A DNA stretch of 64,000 nt from Marinobacterium iners DSM 11526 (GTDB lineage: Bacteria > Pseudomonadota > Gammaproteobacteria > Pseudomonadales > Balneatricaceae). Numbering within the stretch: position 1 is the stretch's first letter; each line of letters begins with the position of its first letter. The translations under genes were made by a program, and so were the position numbers. The stretch lies in assembly GCF_900107855.1 (NCBI RefSeq), contig NZ_FNRJ01000003.1:186001-250000 (forward strand), written 5' to 3'. Below are positions 1 through 9,620 of this stretch, piece after piece. Under the pieces are notes generated by a model. It made no database searches and was not told the DNA's origin. It worked only from the letters and a program-made list of their open reading frames with translations.

Positions 1-557
1 TCCACAGCCGTGATAACGTACCGCTCAGGCTCACTGCTTTTAAACAGGCTGTCTCGGTAACCAAATCGACACGCCTCTGGGGTCAGGTCACGCTGGCGGT
101 GCTCGTGTCGATCAAACACTTCGACTGCACTGATTCGATCCTTCAGCTCAACCCCGTAGGCACCGATATTTTGTACCGGTGCCGCTCCAACGGTTCCAGG
201 TATCAGGGCAAGATTCTCAAGTCCGTAGAGTCCCTGCCTGATTGACCTTTCAACTGTTGCATGCCAATTTTCCCCGGCCCCTACACGCAAACGGACATGA
301 TCTCCCGGCAGGTCAGACAATTGCCACCCACGAATCATTATCCGCGCAACAAGCCCCGGCACACGATCAGCCAGCACCAGATTGCTGCCGCCACCAAGCA
401 GCAACAGCGGCATAGGGTGATGTTTCAACCACTGCTCCAGTTGCTTCAACTGATCAGCGGCATGAATTTCAGTGTAGTACTCAGCCACTGCTGGCAGCCC
501 GAACGTATTCAGGGCCTGCAAGGGATATTCAGTCCTGAATTGTAGCGATTCAGTCAC
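1..557 (-). CDS. murB: UDP-N-acetylenolpyruvoylglucosamine reductase, N-terminal part (runs off window)
   Basis: MurB reduces UDP-GlcNAc-enolpyruvate to UDP-MurNAc with NADPH and FAD, a cytoplasmic step of peptidoglycan precursor synthesis. I translated it by hand: the N-terminus carries LNTFG, then LGGGSNL of the FAD-binding fold, GAGENWH, LENLALIPGTVGAAPVQNIGAYG and CRFGYRDS, all hallmarks of MurB. About 185 residues are present and the C-terminal part lies beyond base 1. I chose the GTG at 557-555 as start because it follows a GGTGGG stretch and overlaps the stop of the upstream phosphatase gene by 8 bases, which suggests translational coupling. It is the last visible gene of the comEC-to-murB operon. 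Family assignment is secure; the exact start is slightly less so. Confidence 0.93.
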   Translation of the reverse strand, partial: MTESLQFRTEYPLQALNTFGLPAVAEYYTEIHAADQLKQLEQWLKHHPMPLLLLGGGSNLVLADRVPGLVARIMIRGWQLSDLPGDHVRLRVGAGENWHATVERSIRQGLYGLENLALIPGTVGAAPVQNIGAYGVELKDRISAVEVFDRHEHRQRDLTPEACRFGYRDSLFKSSEPERYVITAV

Positions 558-1041
558 GGCACCCACCAGAGCGCAGGTGTCGCAACAGGCCTGCAGAAGC
601 CGCCTCTACCAAATCGAGTACCTCATCGAAGCCTTGTTCACCGGAGGTGTAATAGGGGTCTGGCACTTCGCGAACACGGCTGTTGGCTGCAAATTCCAGA
701 AACAGGCCAAGATGGCCACGAAAGTCTGTAGGGCAGCGCCTGCGAAGCTCGCGCAGGTTGGCGTCATCCATCGCCAGAATATAGTCAAACCGACCAAAAT
801 CCTCATCCTCAACAGTCCGAGCACGCAAGTGCTCAAGTGAGTACCCCCGCCGTGCCGCTGCGGCTCGAGTACGTGGGTCCGGCGCCTTGCCAACATGCCA
901 GTCACCGGTACCCGCCGAGTCAACATCAACCCTCATGCCGCCATTGTCTTGACTCAACAAATGCTCAAACACGCCATGTGCCGTTGGTGATCTGCAGATA
1001 TTGCCTAAGCAAACAAAAAGAATGCGCGTTGGTTTAGTCAT
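550..1041 (-). CDS. Low-molecular-weight protein tyrosine phosphatase
   Basis: A 163-residue cytosolic phosphatase of the LMW-PTP family, which hydrolyses phosphotyrosine through a cysteinyl-phosphate intermediate. The P-loop CLGNICRS starts at Cys11 with the phosphate-binding Arg17, and the general-acid motif DPYY is at residues 128-131 (Asp128). Length is normal for the family. In enterobacteria such enzymes (Wzb, Etp) counteract BY-kinases in capsule export, but no BY-kinase is visible here. The setting between kdsB and murB is the conserved one in pseudomonads, so the substrate is unknown. It overlaps murB by 8 bases and follows kdsB by 11 bases in the same operon. Confidence 0.93.
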   Translation of the reverse strand: MTKPTRILFVCLGNICRSPTAHGVFEHLLSQDNGGMRVDVDSAGTGDWHVGKAPDPRTRAAAARRGYSLEHLRARTVEDEDFGRFDYILAMDDANLRELRRRCPTDFRGHLGLFLEFAANSRVREVPDPYYTSGEQGFDEVLDLVEAASAGLLRHLRSGGCRD

Positions 1042-1052
1042 CCCTACCCCTG

Positions 1053-1820
1053 CTATTTAAGTACCAACAGCTGGCGGATGCGTTCCAGATCTTCAGGCGT
1101 ATCAACCCCTGCAGGCGGTGTTTCATCAGCCGCATCCACATGGATGCCAACACCATTCCAGAGTGCACGCAGCTGTTCCAGGCATTCGGTCTGTTCCAAG
1201 GGTGCTGGTGGCCAACGAACAAAGTCATTCAGCAACTTGACCCGATAGGCATACAGGCCAATATGCCTTTGCCAGGAAAAACCTTCCGGCATTGTGGACC
1301 GACCTACCTCGCTCATGAAGCTGTCACGCGGCCAAGGTATTGGTGCGCGACTGAAATACAGTGCCATGCCCTGGTGGTCGGTCACCACCTTGACTACGTT
1401 GGGGTTGACTAGCGCATCAACCGTTTCGATCGGCTCGGACAGGGTTGCAATTCCAGCCATCGGCAGTGCCATAAGGTTGTGTGCAACCTGGTTGATGATT
1501 CTGGGTGGAATCAAGGGTTCATCGCCCTGAACGTTCACCACAATATCGTCGGCGTAAAACCCCAGCTTGTGAACGACCTCCTGCAGCCGGTCAGTACCGG
1601 AAGGATGGTCGTCTGAAGTCATGCATACTTCAGCGCCAAAGTTCTGGGCAACATGTGCAATACGCTCATCATCCGTTGCAATGATGACGCGAACTGCTTC
1701 ACTTTCACAGGCACGCTCATAGACATGTTGCAACATCGGTTTGCCGGCAAGATCCGCCAGCGGCTTGCCAGGAAAGCGGCTGGAAGCATATCGAGCAGGA
1801 ATGACAACTGAAAAACTCAT
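1053..1820 (-). CDS. kdsB: 3-deoxy-manno-octulosonate cytidylyltransferase (CMP-KDO synthetase)
   Basis: Activates KDO with CTP to CMP-KDO, the donor for the inner core of LPS; it is a cytoplasmic enzyme. The 255-residue product has the family length. The N-terminal nucleotide-binding motif [15 protein letters not shown] is intact, followed by the VQGDEPLI block and the [10 protein letters not shown] segment of the active site. The gene starts with ATG and lies 3 bases downstream of the Trm112-like gene and two genes from lpxK, so KDO activation and lipid A phosphorylation are made from one transcript. Confidence 0.97.
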   Translation of the reverse strand: MSFSVVIPARYASSRFPGKPLADLAGKPMLQHVYERACESEAVRVIIATDDERIAHVAQNFGAEVCMTSDDHPSGTDRLQEVVHKLGFYADDIVVNVQGDEPLIPPRIINQVAHNLMALPMAGIATLSEPIETVDALVNPNVVKVVTDHQGMALYFSRAPIPWPRDSFMSEVGRSTMPEGFSWQRHIGLYAYRVKLLNDFVRWPPAPLEQTECLEQLRALWNGVGIHVDAADETPPAGVDTPEDLERIRQLLVLK

Positions 1821-1823
1821 GGC

Positions 1824-2015
1824 TTACTTGCTCTCTTTGAGTCGTTCATCGGTCGTCAGGGTACGAGCCTCGGACTCCAGCATGACCGGAATATCGTCTC
1901 TGATCGGGTAGGCCAGGCCGCTGGCACGGCAGATCAGCTCATTGCTTTCCCTGTTCCACTCAAGCGGTGCCTTGGAGACTGGGCAAACGAGAATATCAAG
2001 CAGTTTCGGATCCAT
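1824..2015 (-). CDS. Trm112-like small protein (YcaR family)
   Basis: A 63-residue protein of the Trm112/YcaR family. Its start [12 protein letters not shown] and the segment [16 protein letters not shown] are family signatures. Relatives are small zinc-ribbon-like proteins, and in eukaryotes and archaea Trm112 activates methyltransferases; the bacterial role is not settled. Only two cysteines are present (Cys11 and Cys29), because the second cysteine of the usual CPxC pair is a serine here, so zinc binding may be weak or lost. It overlaps the end of lpxK by 20 bases and sits 3 bases before kdsB, the same order as in E. coli (lpxK-ycaR-kdsB). Confidence 0.9.
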   Translation of the reverse strand: MDPKLLDILVCPVSKAPLEWNRESNELICRASGLAYPIRDDIPVMLESEARTLTTDERLKESK

Positions 2016-3039
2016 CTTTGTGTCCTGTGGGTTGTGCCGACCTGGAGGTCAGGCGTGTCAGCAAGGTCTGCTCTACATGAGCATCCAGCTGGGCATCCAC
2101 TCTAAGAGCCCAGCCATTGGCAAGATCGAACTGGCTGCATTTTACCGCATCTTTCTCGGTCATGATCAACGGTAACCCGGATCCAAAGCTGAGTGCATCT
2201 TCATTCAGGTTTGCATGGTCAGCCATAGGGTGCTCAATAGGATCAAAACCCAGTTCACGCAGAGTTTGAAAAAAACGGGCCGGGTTACCAATACCAGCTA
2301 CCGCATCGACACGTCGCTCAAGTGGCCAGGTATCGGCCGTTATCGCGTCACCACCAGCAAGCGGATACAATTTTCCAGCTTCAAGATTCATTGGGCACCA
2401 TGGCAGGCGAAGATCAGTCAGCTGCTTTCGTGCGGTTGGTGAAAGCGGGCCATTGACGACCACGAGATCCACCAGCTGCAGCCGTTCTGGAGGCTCACGC
2501 AGAGGTCCCTCCGGCAGACAGCGCCCATTGCCAAGCCCTCGAGCACCGTCTATCACTGCGATTTCAACCGTACGCGGCAATGCATAGTGCTGCAGGCCAT
2601 CGTCACTGATCAGAACATCGCAGGCATGATGCTGCAGAAGCTCACGTGCAGCCGCAACACGATTCGGATCAATATACAGTGGCACTCCTGTTCGCCGCAC
2701 TATCAGACAGGGCTCATCCCCCCCTTCCCGGGCTGAAGTAGAAGATGTAACTGGCCATGGGTAGCACGCCGGCTTGGCGCCATAGCCTCGACTGATAACG
2801 CCCGGTGTCCAGCCATGTCTTCGCAGCAGTTCAATCAGCGCGATGGTTAGAGGAGTCTTGCCCGTTCCCCCTACACTGATATTGCCCACGATGATCACAG
2901 GGACCGGCAGCTGATTTTCCGCGGACGCTTCGAAGCGGCTCGAAAACCTCTTGCGGGAAACCCGCTCCACCAGCGCTGACAGTGGTCTCAGCAACTTCAA
3001 CCAACGGGCATTGCGATACCAGGCAGAGGCTAGTGACAT
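1996..3039 (-). CDS. lpxK: Tetraacyldisaccharide 4'-kinase
   Basis: LpxK phosphorylates the 4' position of the tetraacyldisaccharide to give lipid IVA, at the inner face of the inner membrane. The 347-residue protein has a hydrophobic N-terminal anchor region and the Walker A motif [12 protein letters not shown] with Lys61 and Thr62. Further LpxK blocks are visible: [14 protein letters not shown] and ITEKDAVK-like MTEKDAVK near the C-terminus. It starts at an ATG that overlaps the exbD stop by one base (TGATG), implying coupled translation. It is the essential lipid A gene of this operon. Confidence 0.97.
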   Translation of the reverse strand: MSLASAWYRNARWLKLLRPLSALVERVSRKRFSSRFEASAENQLPVPVIIVGNISVGGTGKTPLTIALIELLRRHGWTPGVISRGYGAKPACYPWPVTSSTSAREGGDEPCLIVRRTGVPLYIDPNRVAAARELLQHHACDVLISDDGLQHYALPRTVEIAVIDGARGLGNGRCLPEGPLREPPERLQLVDLVVVNGPLSPTARKQLTDLRLPWCPMNLEAGKLYPLAGGDAITADTWPLERRVDAVAGIGNPARFFQTLRELGFDPIEHPMADHANLNEDALSFGSGLPLIMTEKDAVKCSQFDLANGWALRVDAQLDAHVEQTLLTRLTSRSAQPTGHKDGSETA

Positions 3040-3461
3040 CAGTCGGCGCTGGTTTTTTGAGTGGTGATGCTGAGCTTGCTGAAACCCAGCTTTCCGGCTA
3101 CATCCATGACGGTAACCACCGACTGGTGTGCCGCCTGGGCATCTGCCGTGATAATGAATGGCACGTCGCGCGCCTCACCCGCGAGCTTGAGCAACGCTCG
3201 GCGCAGGGTCAGGGCATCGCTGCTCACCAAAGATTCGCCATTGATTGTGTACTGCCCTTCAGCTCCTACAACTACATCAATGCTGCCTGTCTGTTGCTGG
3301 GCTTCTCCTTCCGCAGAAGCTTCCGGCAAACTGATGGTCAGGTGAGCTTCGCGCGTGAAGGTGGTGGATATCATAAAGAAAATCAGCAGCAGAAAGACCA
3401 CATCAATCAATGGTGTCAGGTTGATATTGATCTCTTCCCTGCGTTGACGTTGAAATTTCAC
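3039..3461 (-). CDS. exbD: ExbD/TolR-family biopolymer transport protein
   Basis: A 140-residue single-span inner-membrane protein of the ExbD/TolR family. The transmembrane helix begins INLTPLIDVVFLLLIFF, and Asp20 in it matches the proton-conducting aspartate of ExbD and TolR. The rest is the periplasmic domain. With ExbB it forms a proton-driven stator that energises TonB or a TonB-like partner. No tonB is next to it, and tolA/tolB/pal are about 60 kb away in the window, so this pair is not the Tol system. Genes of this type next to lpxK are common in gammaproteobacteria and their partner is not obvious. Confidence 0.92.
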   Translation of the reverse strand: MKFQRQRREEININLTPLIDVVFLLLIFFMISTTFTREAHLTISLPEASAEGEAQQQTGSIDVVVGAEGQYTINGESLVSSDALTLRRALLKLAGEARDVPFIITADAQAAHQSVVTVMDVAGKLGFSKLSITTQKTSAD

Positions 3462-3472
3462 CCTGGACTCCG

Positions 3473-4093
3473 TTAGCGAATATCAACTTCACGATCACCA
3501 TGGATCGCTTCGACCAGCTTGATCGATTCCTGCTCCATGGTCAGTACCAGAGAGTCGACGCGCCGCTGGAAATAACGGTGCATGACCAGGGCGGGGATGG
3601 CAACAGACAAACCTGCCGCCGTGGTTATCAATGCCTCGGAGATGCCACCAGCCAGCACCCCGGCGTTACCGGTACCCTGAATCATGATCTCCGTGAACAC
3701 CTTGATCATGCCAATAACAGTACCCAACAGACCCAGCAGTGGTGTTATGGCAGCAATGGTCCCCAGAGGGTTCAGGAACCGCTCCATATCGTGCACCACA
3801 TGTGAGGCTTCTTCCTGGATACTCTCTTTCATGATGTCACGACCATGACGGGAGTTGTTCATGCCCGCCACAATGATGCGCCCGAGTGGGCTTTCCTGTC
3901 GGATAACACTCATGTACTCGGCAGTGAGAGTACCACTGCGCGTCATCTCCCAGACTTGGGCCAACAGTCCCGGGGGAGTAATTTTCCGTGGGCGCAACAC
4001 CATCAGCCGCTCCAGGCAGATAGCCAGCGCAACCACTGAACAGGCAACAATTGGCAGCATCAGCCAGCCACCAGCGACAATAAGTTCAAACAC
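3473..4093 (-). CDS. exbB: ExbB/TolQ/MotA-family proton channel protein
   Basis: A 206-residue inner-membrane protein with three predicted helices: near residues 10-30, and a pair in the second half around NPLGTIAAITPLLGLLGTVIG and SEALITTAAGLSVAIPALV, the conserved MotA/TolQ/ExbB core. I start it at the GTG at 4093-4091, giving VFELIVAGGWLMLPIV, because a near-perfect Shine-Dalgarno GGAGGTGA lies 7 bases upstream. An upstream GTG at 4132 would add 13 residues but has no such site. It is followed after 11 bases by exbD, its stator partner, and preceded by comEC. Confidence 0.92.
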   Translation of the reverse strand: MFELIVAGGWLMLPIVACSVVALAICLERLMVLRPRKITPPGLLAQVWEMTRSGTLTAEYMSVIRQESPLGRIIVAGMNNSRHGRDIMKESIQEEASHVVHDMERFLNPLGTIAAITPLLGLLGTVIGMIKVFTEIMIQGTGNAGVLAGGISEALITTAAGLSVAIPALVMHRYFQRRVDSLVLTMEQESIKLVEAIHGDREVDIR

Positions 4094-4155
4094 CTTCAGA
4101 TCACCTCCTGTTGATTGAAATAACTCTAACACAGCCCCATAGGCAGGAGTAGGCG

Positions 4156-6402
4156 TTAACCAGCTGTCCAGTAACGCTTTTTAAGTTCTCTGTGTGAGAT
4201 CACGCTACAGCTGTCACTGTCAGCTTTCAGCAGCAGCGCACCCTGCCTTGCAGTACTGCTCCAGGGGATGTCGCGGTTCTCGATGCGTTCAATGACATCG
4301 GCATGCGGATGACCGAAGCGATTGCCATTTCCGGCACTGATCACAACATGTTCTGGCATGGCGTAATCCAATAACGCCCCTGCAGTGGAATCACGACTGC
4401 CATGATGCCCCGCTACCAGCCAGGTAACCGGTTCAACCTTCCCTGACGACAGCAGGCGATATTCACCACTCTGACTCAGATCACCGGTCAGCAGCAGTGA
4501 ACAGCGCCCATTGCTGACCCTCAATACACAGGAGCGATCATTGCTGCTGAGGTCTGCATAGTCCCCGAAGGGGTCCAGCAAGGTGAACGAGATGTTCCCT
4601 ATTTGCCAGCTGCCGCTGCGACACTCCTGCACCTGTGCATTGGGAAGCTCTTCACCTCCCAGCAACGTACCGATTGCATATCCCTGCCGCAGCGCTGCAA
4701 AACCTCCGCTGTGATCCGCATCTGCGTGACTGACTACCACCCACTCAAGTTCAGGGCGAGCCTGGCTGCGAAGATAGGGCTCCACTGTATATGCAAAGGC
4801 TGAACGTCCATTACCAAATCCGGGACCGGTGTCGTAGAGAAGGCGGCCCTCTGCCGTTTCAATCAGGATTGCCTGCCCTTGGCCAACATCAAATACCCAG
4901 GCATTGAAATGCCCTCTTGATGGCTGAGACACAGGCTGAACAAGCAACGGCAAACAGGGCAACAGTGCGATGGCCCGTATTCGAAACGGCAGCGGCAGTA
5001 ATATGATTGCTGAACCCAAAATGGCCAGCACCAGCAACGTCAGACTCGGGCGACCGACCTGCAGCAACAGACCTGGAATCTGTGCAGCCCATTGCAGCAG
5101 CCCCCAGATCATCTCAAGGTTCCAGTTCAACAGCGTCGCGGCATCAGGCCACTGAAGCACTAACAGAAGCAGAACCGGCAGCGCCCAGATCGTGGCCGAG
5201 ATCCAAGGCACGGCAATGAGATTCATCACAATCCCCGCCGGACTGAGCTGATTGAAGTTCATAACCATAACCAGAGACATGCCAGCAAACAGTGTCAGCT
5301 GTAATCGCCACCACTCTCCGGGCAAGCGTAACCAGACACAGGAGAGCGGCTGCTGCCGGCGTTGCTGCAGCTGCCAGAGAATCAGTGCCACCGCGCCAAA
5401 GGAAAGCCACAGTCCCGGCTCCAATATCGCCAGCGGCTGTACGGATACTATCACCAGCAACGAAAGCTTTAGGCGCTGCCAGCCTGACAGGCTCAACAAT
5501 TGCCAGTTACCCAGCAGAAACACAACAAGCATTAGCCACGCGCGCTGTACCGGTAATCCCCAGCCTGCCAGTGCCGCATACAGAGTCGCCAGCAGCAAGG
5601 CAGCAGCGGTTGGCAGCCAGCGACTGCACCCCATCCAACCGCACAACTGCAGGGGCACCGCGATCAGCCGTCCAAACAGCCAGCCCAGCGTTGCCATTAC
5701 GGCAATATGCAAACCACTGACGACCAGTAAATGTGCAGTTCCGGTGCGGCGCAGCCATTCCCAGTGCTGATCATCTAGCCCTGTGCGATCACCAATGATC
5801 AATGCACTTAAGGTGTTTGCTGCCTGTGGTTCAAATTGCTCGTGCAGCCAGTTTTTGACTCTCATACGCACCACACCCACACCGAAAGATTCTGCAGGTT
5901 TATGCTTCACAAGCGTGCGGATATACCCGCGCGCATCAAGACCCGAAGCAAGGTAGTAGCGTTCAGTATCTCTTGCTTCGGGGTTGTGTAGTCCCCTTGG
6001 AGCGCGAAGACGTATGACGGCCTTGATCTCATCACCAAAGCCGAAACGGATATCAGTATGGTAAACACTGAGCCGAATGCGTCGCAGCCGTTGATGAGTG
6101 GGTAAATCCGACTCTACAGTCAGGACGGCAAGCTCAAATACCTGCCGCTGGTCATCGTGCTGAACCAGACTGTCCACTAGACCGGAAATCTGCAGATCCT
6201 GCGCTTGAGGGCTAGATGGCAAACGATGATGCAACTGCCAGGCCCCCCAAATAGCAGCAACAGCCACACCAAGGAGATAAAACAGAAGCGATTGGCGAAG
6301 CCGCTTGAAGCGCAATAGTAGCAGCAACAGAGCCAACAATGCGGCATAGGTCAGTGACGGCAACAGTGCTACTGTAAGAATTCCGCCGATATACGCGATC
6401 AT
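4156..6402 (-). CDS. comEC: ComEC/Rec2-family DNA internalisation channel
   Basis: A 748-residue polytopic inner-membrane protein of the ComEC/Rec2 family, which moves single-stranded DNA into the cytoplasm during natural transformation. The order of domains is normal: an N-terminal hydrophobic pair of helices, a soluble OB-like DUF4131 region, the Competence domain with many helices (starting around GDRTGLDDQHWEWLRRTG and the HLLVVSGLHIAV motif), and a C-terminal metallo-beta-lactamase-like domain with SHADADHSGG and AGHHGSRDST. All metal-binding histidines and aspartates look intact. Presence of comEC alone does not prove competence; many non-transformable gammaproteobacteria keep it in this operon. 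It is the first gene of the run toward murB. Confidence 0.95.
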   Translation of the reverse strand: MIAYIGGILTVALLPSLTYAALLALLLLLLRFKRLRQSLLFYLLGVAVAAIWGAWQLHHRLPSSPQAQDLQISGLVDSLVQHDDQRQVFELAVLTVESDLPTHQRLRRIRLSVYHTDIRFGFGDEIKAVIRLRAPRGLHNPEARDTERYYLASGLDARGYIRTLVKHKPAESFGVGVVRMRVKNWLHEQFEPQAANTLSALIIGDRTGLDDQHWEWLRRTGTAHLLVVSGLHIAVMATLGWLFGRLIAVPLQLCGWMGCSRWLPTAAALLLATLYAALAGWGLPVQRAWLMLVVFLLGNWQLLSLSGWQRLKLSLLVIVSVQPLAILEPGLWLSFGAVALILWQLQQRRQQPLSCVWLRLPGEWWRLQLTLFAGMSLVMVMNFNQLSPAGIVMNLIAVPWISATIWALPVLLLLVLQWPDAATLLNWNLEMIWGLLQWAAQIPGLLLQVGRPSLTLLVLAILGSAIILLPLPFRIRAIALLPCLPLLVQPVSQPSRGHFNAWVFDVGQGQAILIETAEGRLLYDTGPGFGNGRSAFAYTVEPYLRSQARPELEWVVVSHADADHSGGFAALRQGYAIGTLLGGEELPNAQVQECRSGSWQIGNISFTLLDPFGDYADLSSNDRSCVLRVSNGRCSLLLTGDLSQSGEYRLLSSGKVEPVTWLVAGHHGSRDSTAGALLDYAMPEHVVISAGNGNRFGHPHADVIERIENRDIPWSSTARQGALLLKADSDSCSVISHRELKKRYWTAG

Positions 6403-6416
6403 CCTTGATCTCCGAG

Positions 6417-6445
6417 TTGGCTTGGCAGAGCACAGGCGTCATAAT
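6417..6445 (+). promoter_or_regulatory. Candidate sigma-70 promoter for the DUF2062 gene
   Basis: TTGGCT (6417-6422) and CATAAT (6440-6445) are separated by 17 bases. This would start transcription near 6452, just before the ATG at 6482, and so supports that start codon over the in-frame TTG at 6422, which lies inside the promoter. Judged by eye only. Confidence 0.45.
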
Positions 6446-6481
6446 GTGGCCACTTTCAGACTCTGGTCGCGACTGTTTCTC

Positions 6482-7021
6482 ATGCCTCGAAAGCTGATCC
6501 GAAAATTCATGCCCGACGAACACAAGCTGCGCAACCACCGTCACTTGGGTTGGCTCGGCCGTCATCTGCATGACCCCAACCTCTGGCACCTCACACGCAA
6601 GTCCGTTGCGCGTGCCTTTTTGGTGGGGCTTTTCTGTGCATTCCTGCCCATACCAGGGCAGATGTTGGTCGCGGCACTGATCGCCGTGCTGGTCTCCAGC
6701 AATCTGCCGATATCAGTCGGGCTGGTGTTTATTACCAATCCTCTGACAATGCCGCCCATCTTTTATCTTTCCTACCGTCTCGGCGTTTGGGTGCTGGGCA
6801 TTGAACGCGGCATTGCCAGTGAGCACAGCTGGAACCTGCAGACCCTTCAGACCGAGCTTACCTCCATCTGGTGGCCCCTTTTAGTGGGCTCCATCATATG
6901 CGGGGTTCTCAGCGGCCTGATCGGTTACTTTCTGATAAACCGTTTCTGGATCTGGCATGTCAACAAGAGCTGGCGCCGCCGCATACTGTCACGCAGCCGC
7001 CGACCAAAGGACAATACCTGA
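6482..7021 (+). CDS. DUF2062 membrane protein
   Basis: A 179-residue protein of the DUF2062 family, function unknown. It has a basic N-terminus (MPRKLIRKFMP), a conserved segment SVARAFLVGLFCAFLPIPGQM, a second hydrophobic stretch with FITNPLTMPP, and a third helix before a basic C-terminal tail. Two to three inner-membrane helices are likely. I chose the ATG at 6482 because family members begin here and a candidate promoter lies just upstream. It is transcribed divergently from comEC and converges on lolD with 8 bases between stops. Its constant position between comEC and lol genes in pseudomonads hints at an envelope role, which is inference only. Confidence 0.88.
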   Translation: MPRKLIRKFMPDEHKLRNHRHLGWLGRHLHDPNLWHLTRKSVARAFLVGLFCAFLPIPGQMLVAALIAVLVSSNLPISVGLVFITNPLTMPPIFYLSYRLGVWVLGIERGIASEHSWNLQTLQTELTSIWWPLLVGSIICGVLSGLIGYFLINRFWIWHVNKSWRRRILSRSRRPKDNT

Positions 7022-7029
7022 GCAAGGAT

Positions 7030-7707
7030 TCAGGCGTCAAAACGCCCATCCACCAGCTCATACACGCGCCCCATTCTTTCAGCCAGCTGCATGTCATGTG
7101 TCACAATAACAAATGCCGTATCAAGCGTCTGATTAAGCTCATCCAAGTAGTGTTGAACATCAGCCGCCGTATGTCGGTCCAGGTTGCCGGTAGGCTCATC
7201 CATCAAGACACAGGCTGGCTCCATCACCAATGCTCTGGCAATAGCCACACGTTGACGCTCCCCGCCACTGAGCTGGGCTGGCTTGTGCGCAAGCCTGTGC
7301 CCAAGACCAACCCGCACCAGTGACTGCTCGGCACGTTCGATCGCCTGTTTGGAGTTCATATCTCCGATTAGAAGTGGCATTGCCACATTTTCCAGTGCCG
7401 TAAACTCATGCAGCAAGTGATGAAACTGATACACAAACCCAAGCGACTGGTTACGCAAACGACATCGTTGCGTTTCGGAAATCGAGTACAACGCCTGACC
7501 TGCCACTTCAACTTCACCACTATCCGGCGTATCTAATCCGCCGAGGATATTCAATAGGGTACTTTTGCCGCTGCCCGAACTACCCACTATGGCTACGCGC
7601 TCTCCCACAGCGACGGTCAGACTAATGTCGTGCAACACTTCGACTGTATTACCCGCTTCTTCATAACGCTTGTTGATATTACGACAGCTGAGCACTGGCT
7701 CACTCAT
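7030..7707 (-). CDS. lolD: Lipoprotein-releasing system ATP-binding protein
   Basis: A 225-residue ABC ATPase that powers release of outer-membrane lipoproteins from the inner membrane to the chaperone LolA. Walker [11 protein letters not shown]-loop region [17 protein letters not shown], signature [15 protein letters not shown], Walker [12 protein letters not shown] and the switch VTHD are all intact; the [11 protein letters not shown] block is typical of LolD. I start it at the ATG at 7707, whose ATGAGTGA overlaps the stop of the permease gene by 8 bases; a longer reading would run far into that gene. It is the last gene of a two-gene operon. Confidence 0.95.
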   Translation of the reverse strand: MSEPVLSCRNINKRYEEAGNTVEVLHDISLTVAVGERVAIVGSSGSGKSTLLNILGGLDTPDSGEVEVAGQALYSISETQRCRLRNQSLGFVYQFHHLLHEFTALENVAMPLLIGDMNSKQAIERAEQSLVRVGLGHRLAHKPAQLSGGERQRVAIARALVMEPACVLMDEPTGNLDRHTAADVQHYLDELNQTLDTAFVIVTHDMQLAERMGRVYELVDGRFDA

Positions 7708-8950
7708 AACGCAGGGCCTCCGCGGGCTGGGTTCGTGATGCTCTCCAGGCTGGATAAAGCGTGGCGACAAAGCTAATCAGGAGAGCGGCAGAGGTAATAA
7801 GCCCAACATCCGACCACACCAGCTCAGAGGGCAGGTAACTGATAAAATAGACCTCGGATGACAGAAACTGGATTCCCAGCATGCGCTCAACCCAAGCCAC
7901 CAGGTCAGTCACGGTCAGTGCCAATGTGACCCCAAGCCCAACGCCGAGTGCCGTTCCAATGAAGCCGATCAAAACGCCCTGCACCATAAAAATCCGCAGG
8001 ATACTGGCAGGAGTTGCGCCCATGGTGCGCAAAATCGCAATATCCGAACGCTTGTCTGTGACTACCATCACCAGTGTGGACACAATATTGAACGCAGCCA
8101 CAAACACAATCAAAAGCAACAGCAACGCAATCATGCGCTTTTCCATCTGAATGGCCTGAAACAGGTTGCCGTGGGTGCGGGTCCAGTCGCTGACATAAAA
8201 CGGCCGTTCCTGCGCCATTGCTACCCTTCTGGCAAGCTCTGGTGCCTTGAACAGATCGTCCAGTTTAAGCCGGAGTCCATCCACCCGCCCCGGCTGCATT
8301 CGCTTGAGTCTGGCGGCATCGTCGATATGGATATACGCCAGATTGGCATCCAGTTCGGCACCCACCGAGAACAGGCCCGCCACCGTAAAACGTTTCATGC
8401 GGGGAACCACACCTGCCACACTGACCGAAGCTTCGGGCAACACCAGTGTCACCTTGTCACCCACACTGACACCAAGAAACCTGGCAAGCAACTCGCCCAA
8501 CACGATGTTGTACTCCCCCGCCTGCAGTAACCCGGTCTCACCCTGCTGCATATGATCGCTGATTATCGACACTTCATTCTCAACCCGTGGGTCGATGCCA
8601 TTGACCTGCACGCCCTGTACTCGACCATAACTGGTCAACATGCCCTGGGCCTGGACAAACGGCGCTACACCAGCTACTCCTGGCTCGAGACGAATTTCCG
8701 TGGCCAGCTCTTGCCAGCCATCAAGACCTTCATCTCCATAGGCCCCAAGCGTGGCATGCGGCACCATGCCGAGAATGCGCTGACGAAGCTCGCGGTCAAA
8801 TCCATTCATGACAGAGAGCACCAGAATGAGCGCCGCCACGCCCAGCATCAGCCCGAGCATCGATACAAGTGAAATGAAGGAGATGAAATGATTCCCGCGT
8901 CTGGCTGCGGTATAACGCAGTCCGACAAAAAGCGACAAAGGTCTGTACAT
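7700..8950 (-). CDS. lolC: Lipoprotein-releasing system permease of the LolC/LolE family (possibly LolF)
   Basis: A 416-residue inner-membrane protein with the LolC/E layout: one helix after the start ([22 protein letters not shown]), a large periplasmic MacB-type domain, then three helices, including a segment around [22 protein letters not shown]. The start at 8950 gives [20 protein letters not shown], the usual N-terminus; a longer in-frame reading lacks homology. Only one such permease is present: lolD follows and no lolE comes after it, unlike the lolC-lolD-lolE order I recall in Pseudomonas. It may therefore act as a homodimer (LolF type), or a lolE may lie elsewhere. Confidence 0.92.
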   Translation of the reverse strand: MYRPLSLFVGLRYTAARRGNHFISFISLVSMLGLMLGVAALILVLSVMNGFDRELRQRILGMVPHATLGAYGDEGLDGWQELATEIRLEPGVAGVAPFVQAQGMLTSYGRVQGVQVNGIDPRVENEVSIISDHMQQGETGLLQAGEYNIVLGELLARFLGVSVGDKVTLVLPEASVSVAGVVPRMKRFTVAGLFSVGAELDANLAYIHIDDAARLKRMQPGRVDGLRLKLDDLFKAPELARRVAMAQERPFYVSDWTRTHGNLFQAIQMEKRMIALLLLLIVFVAAFNIVSTLVMVVTDKRSDIAILRTMGATPASILRIFMVQGVLIGFIGTALGVGLGVTLALTVTDLVAWVERMLGIQFLSSEVYFISYLPSELVWSDVGLITSAALLISFVATLYPAWRASRTQPAEALRYE

Positions 8951-9056
8951 GTGGCCGGTTTCAATCACTGTTGTGGCCGCAGCTCTAACAGCAGCGACAC
9001 TATGTTGGTTATACTGAATGTTACGCGATTCTATCACTAACCGCAGGAGTATTAAC

Positions 9057-9620
9057 GTGTCTGAAAGGCGTCAATACTATCGGATCGATCATCCGGTCAT
9101 CATTGAACACAAATGTGTCAGTGACGAGGATGTGGCTCATTCAAATCAGCCGTTCCAATTTGAGGTATCTGCCTATTTTTCATTGCAGGCACAATTGCAC
9201 GCAATCGATGCCGAATGTAGCCATTATCTGCACCGGATCAGTGAGAGCTCTGCCCCCCTGAGCGCCTACCTCCAGTCCCTTAACAGAAAGATAGAACTGA
9301 TTGCACAAGCACTGACTGCCGACAGCCTGAAGCTGGACCAAGGGGAACCTCAGTTCATCAACCTAAGTGAAGGCGGCATCAATTTTTTGTCTCAGCAGTC
9401 ACTGGAGCCGGGACAGGCACTGGCCCTTAAACTGGTATTCACCGAGTCAAGGCTTGGCATGATGCTCTATGCTCGTGTGATTCGTTCCGAGGCCCAGGCC
9501 GAAGGCTTCGAAGTTGCTGCAGAGTTCCTGCATATGCCTGAAAACTGTCGCACCCAGCTTGCCCGCCTGATTCTTGAAGCACAGGCTCGACAACGCCAGA
9601 ACGAGCTCTATCAGGAATGA
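9057..9620 (+). CDS. PilZ domain protein with long internal insert
   Basis: A 187-residue predicted cytosolic c-di-GMP-binding protein. The N-terminal RRQYYR (residues 4-9) fits the PilZ RxxxR motif, and NLSEGG (residues 102-107) fits the second D/NxSxxG motif. Between them lie some 85 residues, much longer than in a canonical PilZ domain and largely helical in character, so it resembles the oligomeric PilZ types with an inserted helical region. GTG at 9057 is taken as start because GGAG lies about 8 bases upstream and upstream in-frame codons lack a site. It is divergent from lolC and overlaps the next gene by 4 bases. Confidence 0.85.
   Translation: MSERRQYYRIDHPVIIEHKCVSDEDVAHSNQPFQFEVSAYFSLQAQLHAIDAECSHYLHRISESSAPLSAYLQSLNRKIELIAQALTADSLKLDQGEPQFINLSEGGINFLSQQSLEPGQALALKLVFTESRLGMMLYARVIRSEAQAEGFEVAAEFLHMPENCRTQLARLILEAQARQRQNELYQE

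Noticed and set aside
3039-4093. exbB-exbD read as TolQ-TolR
   Set aside because: The Tol genes of this window lie at its other end, and the lpxK-linked pair is a separate conserved locus.
4156-6402. comEC as sign of a DNA-uptake island
   Set aside because: It is a normal member of this operon in many non-competent relatives and no pilus or dprA genes are nearby.
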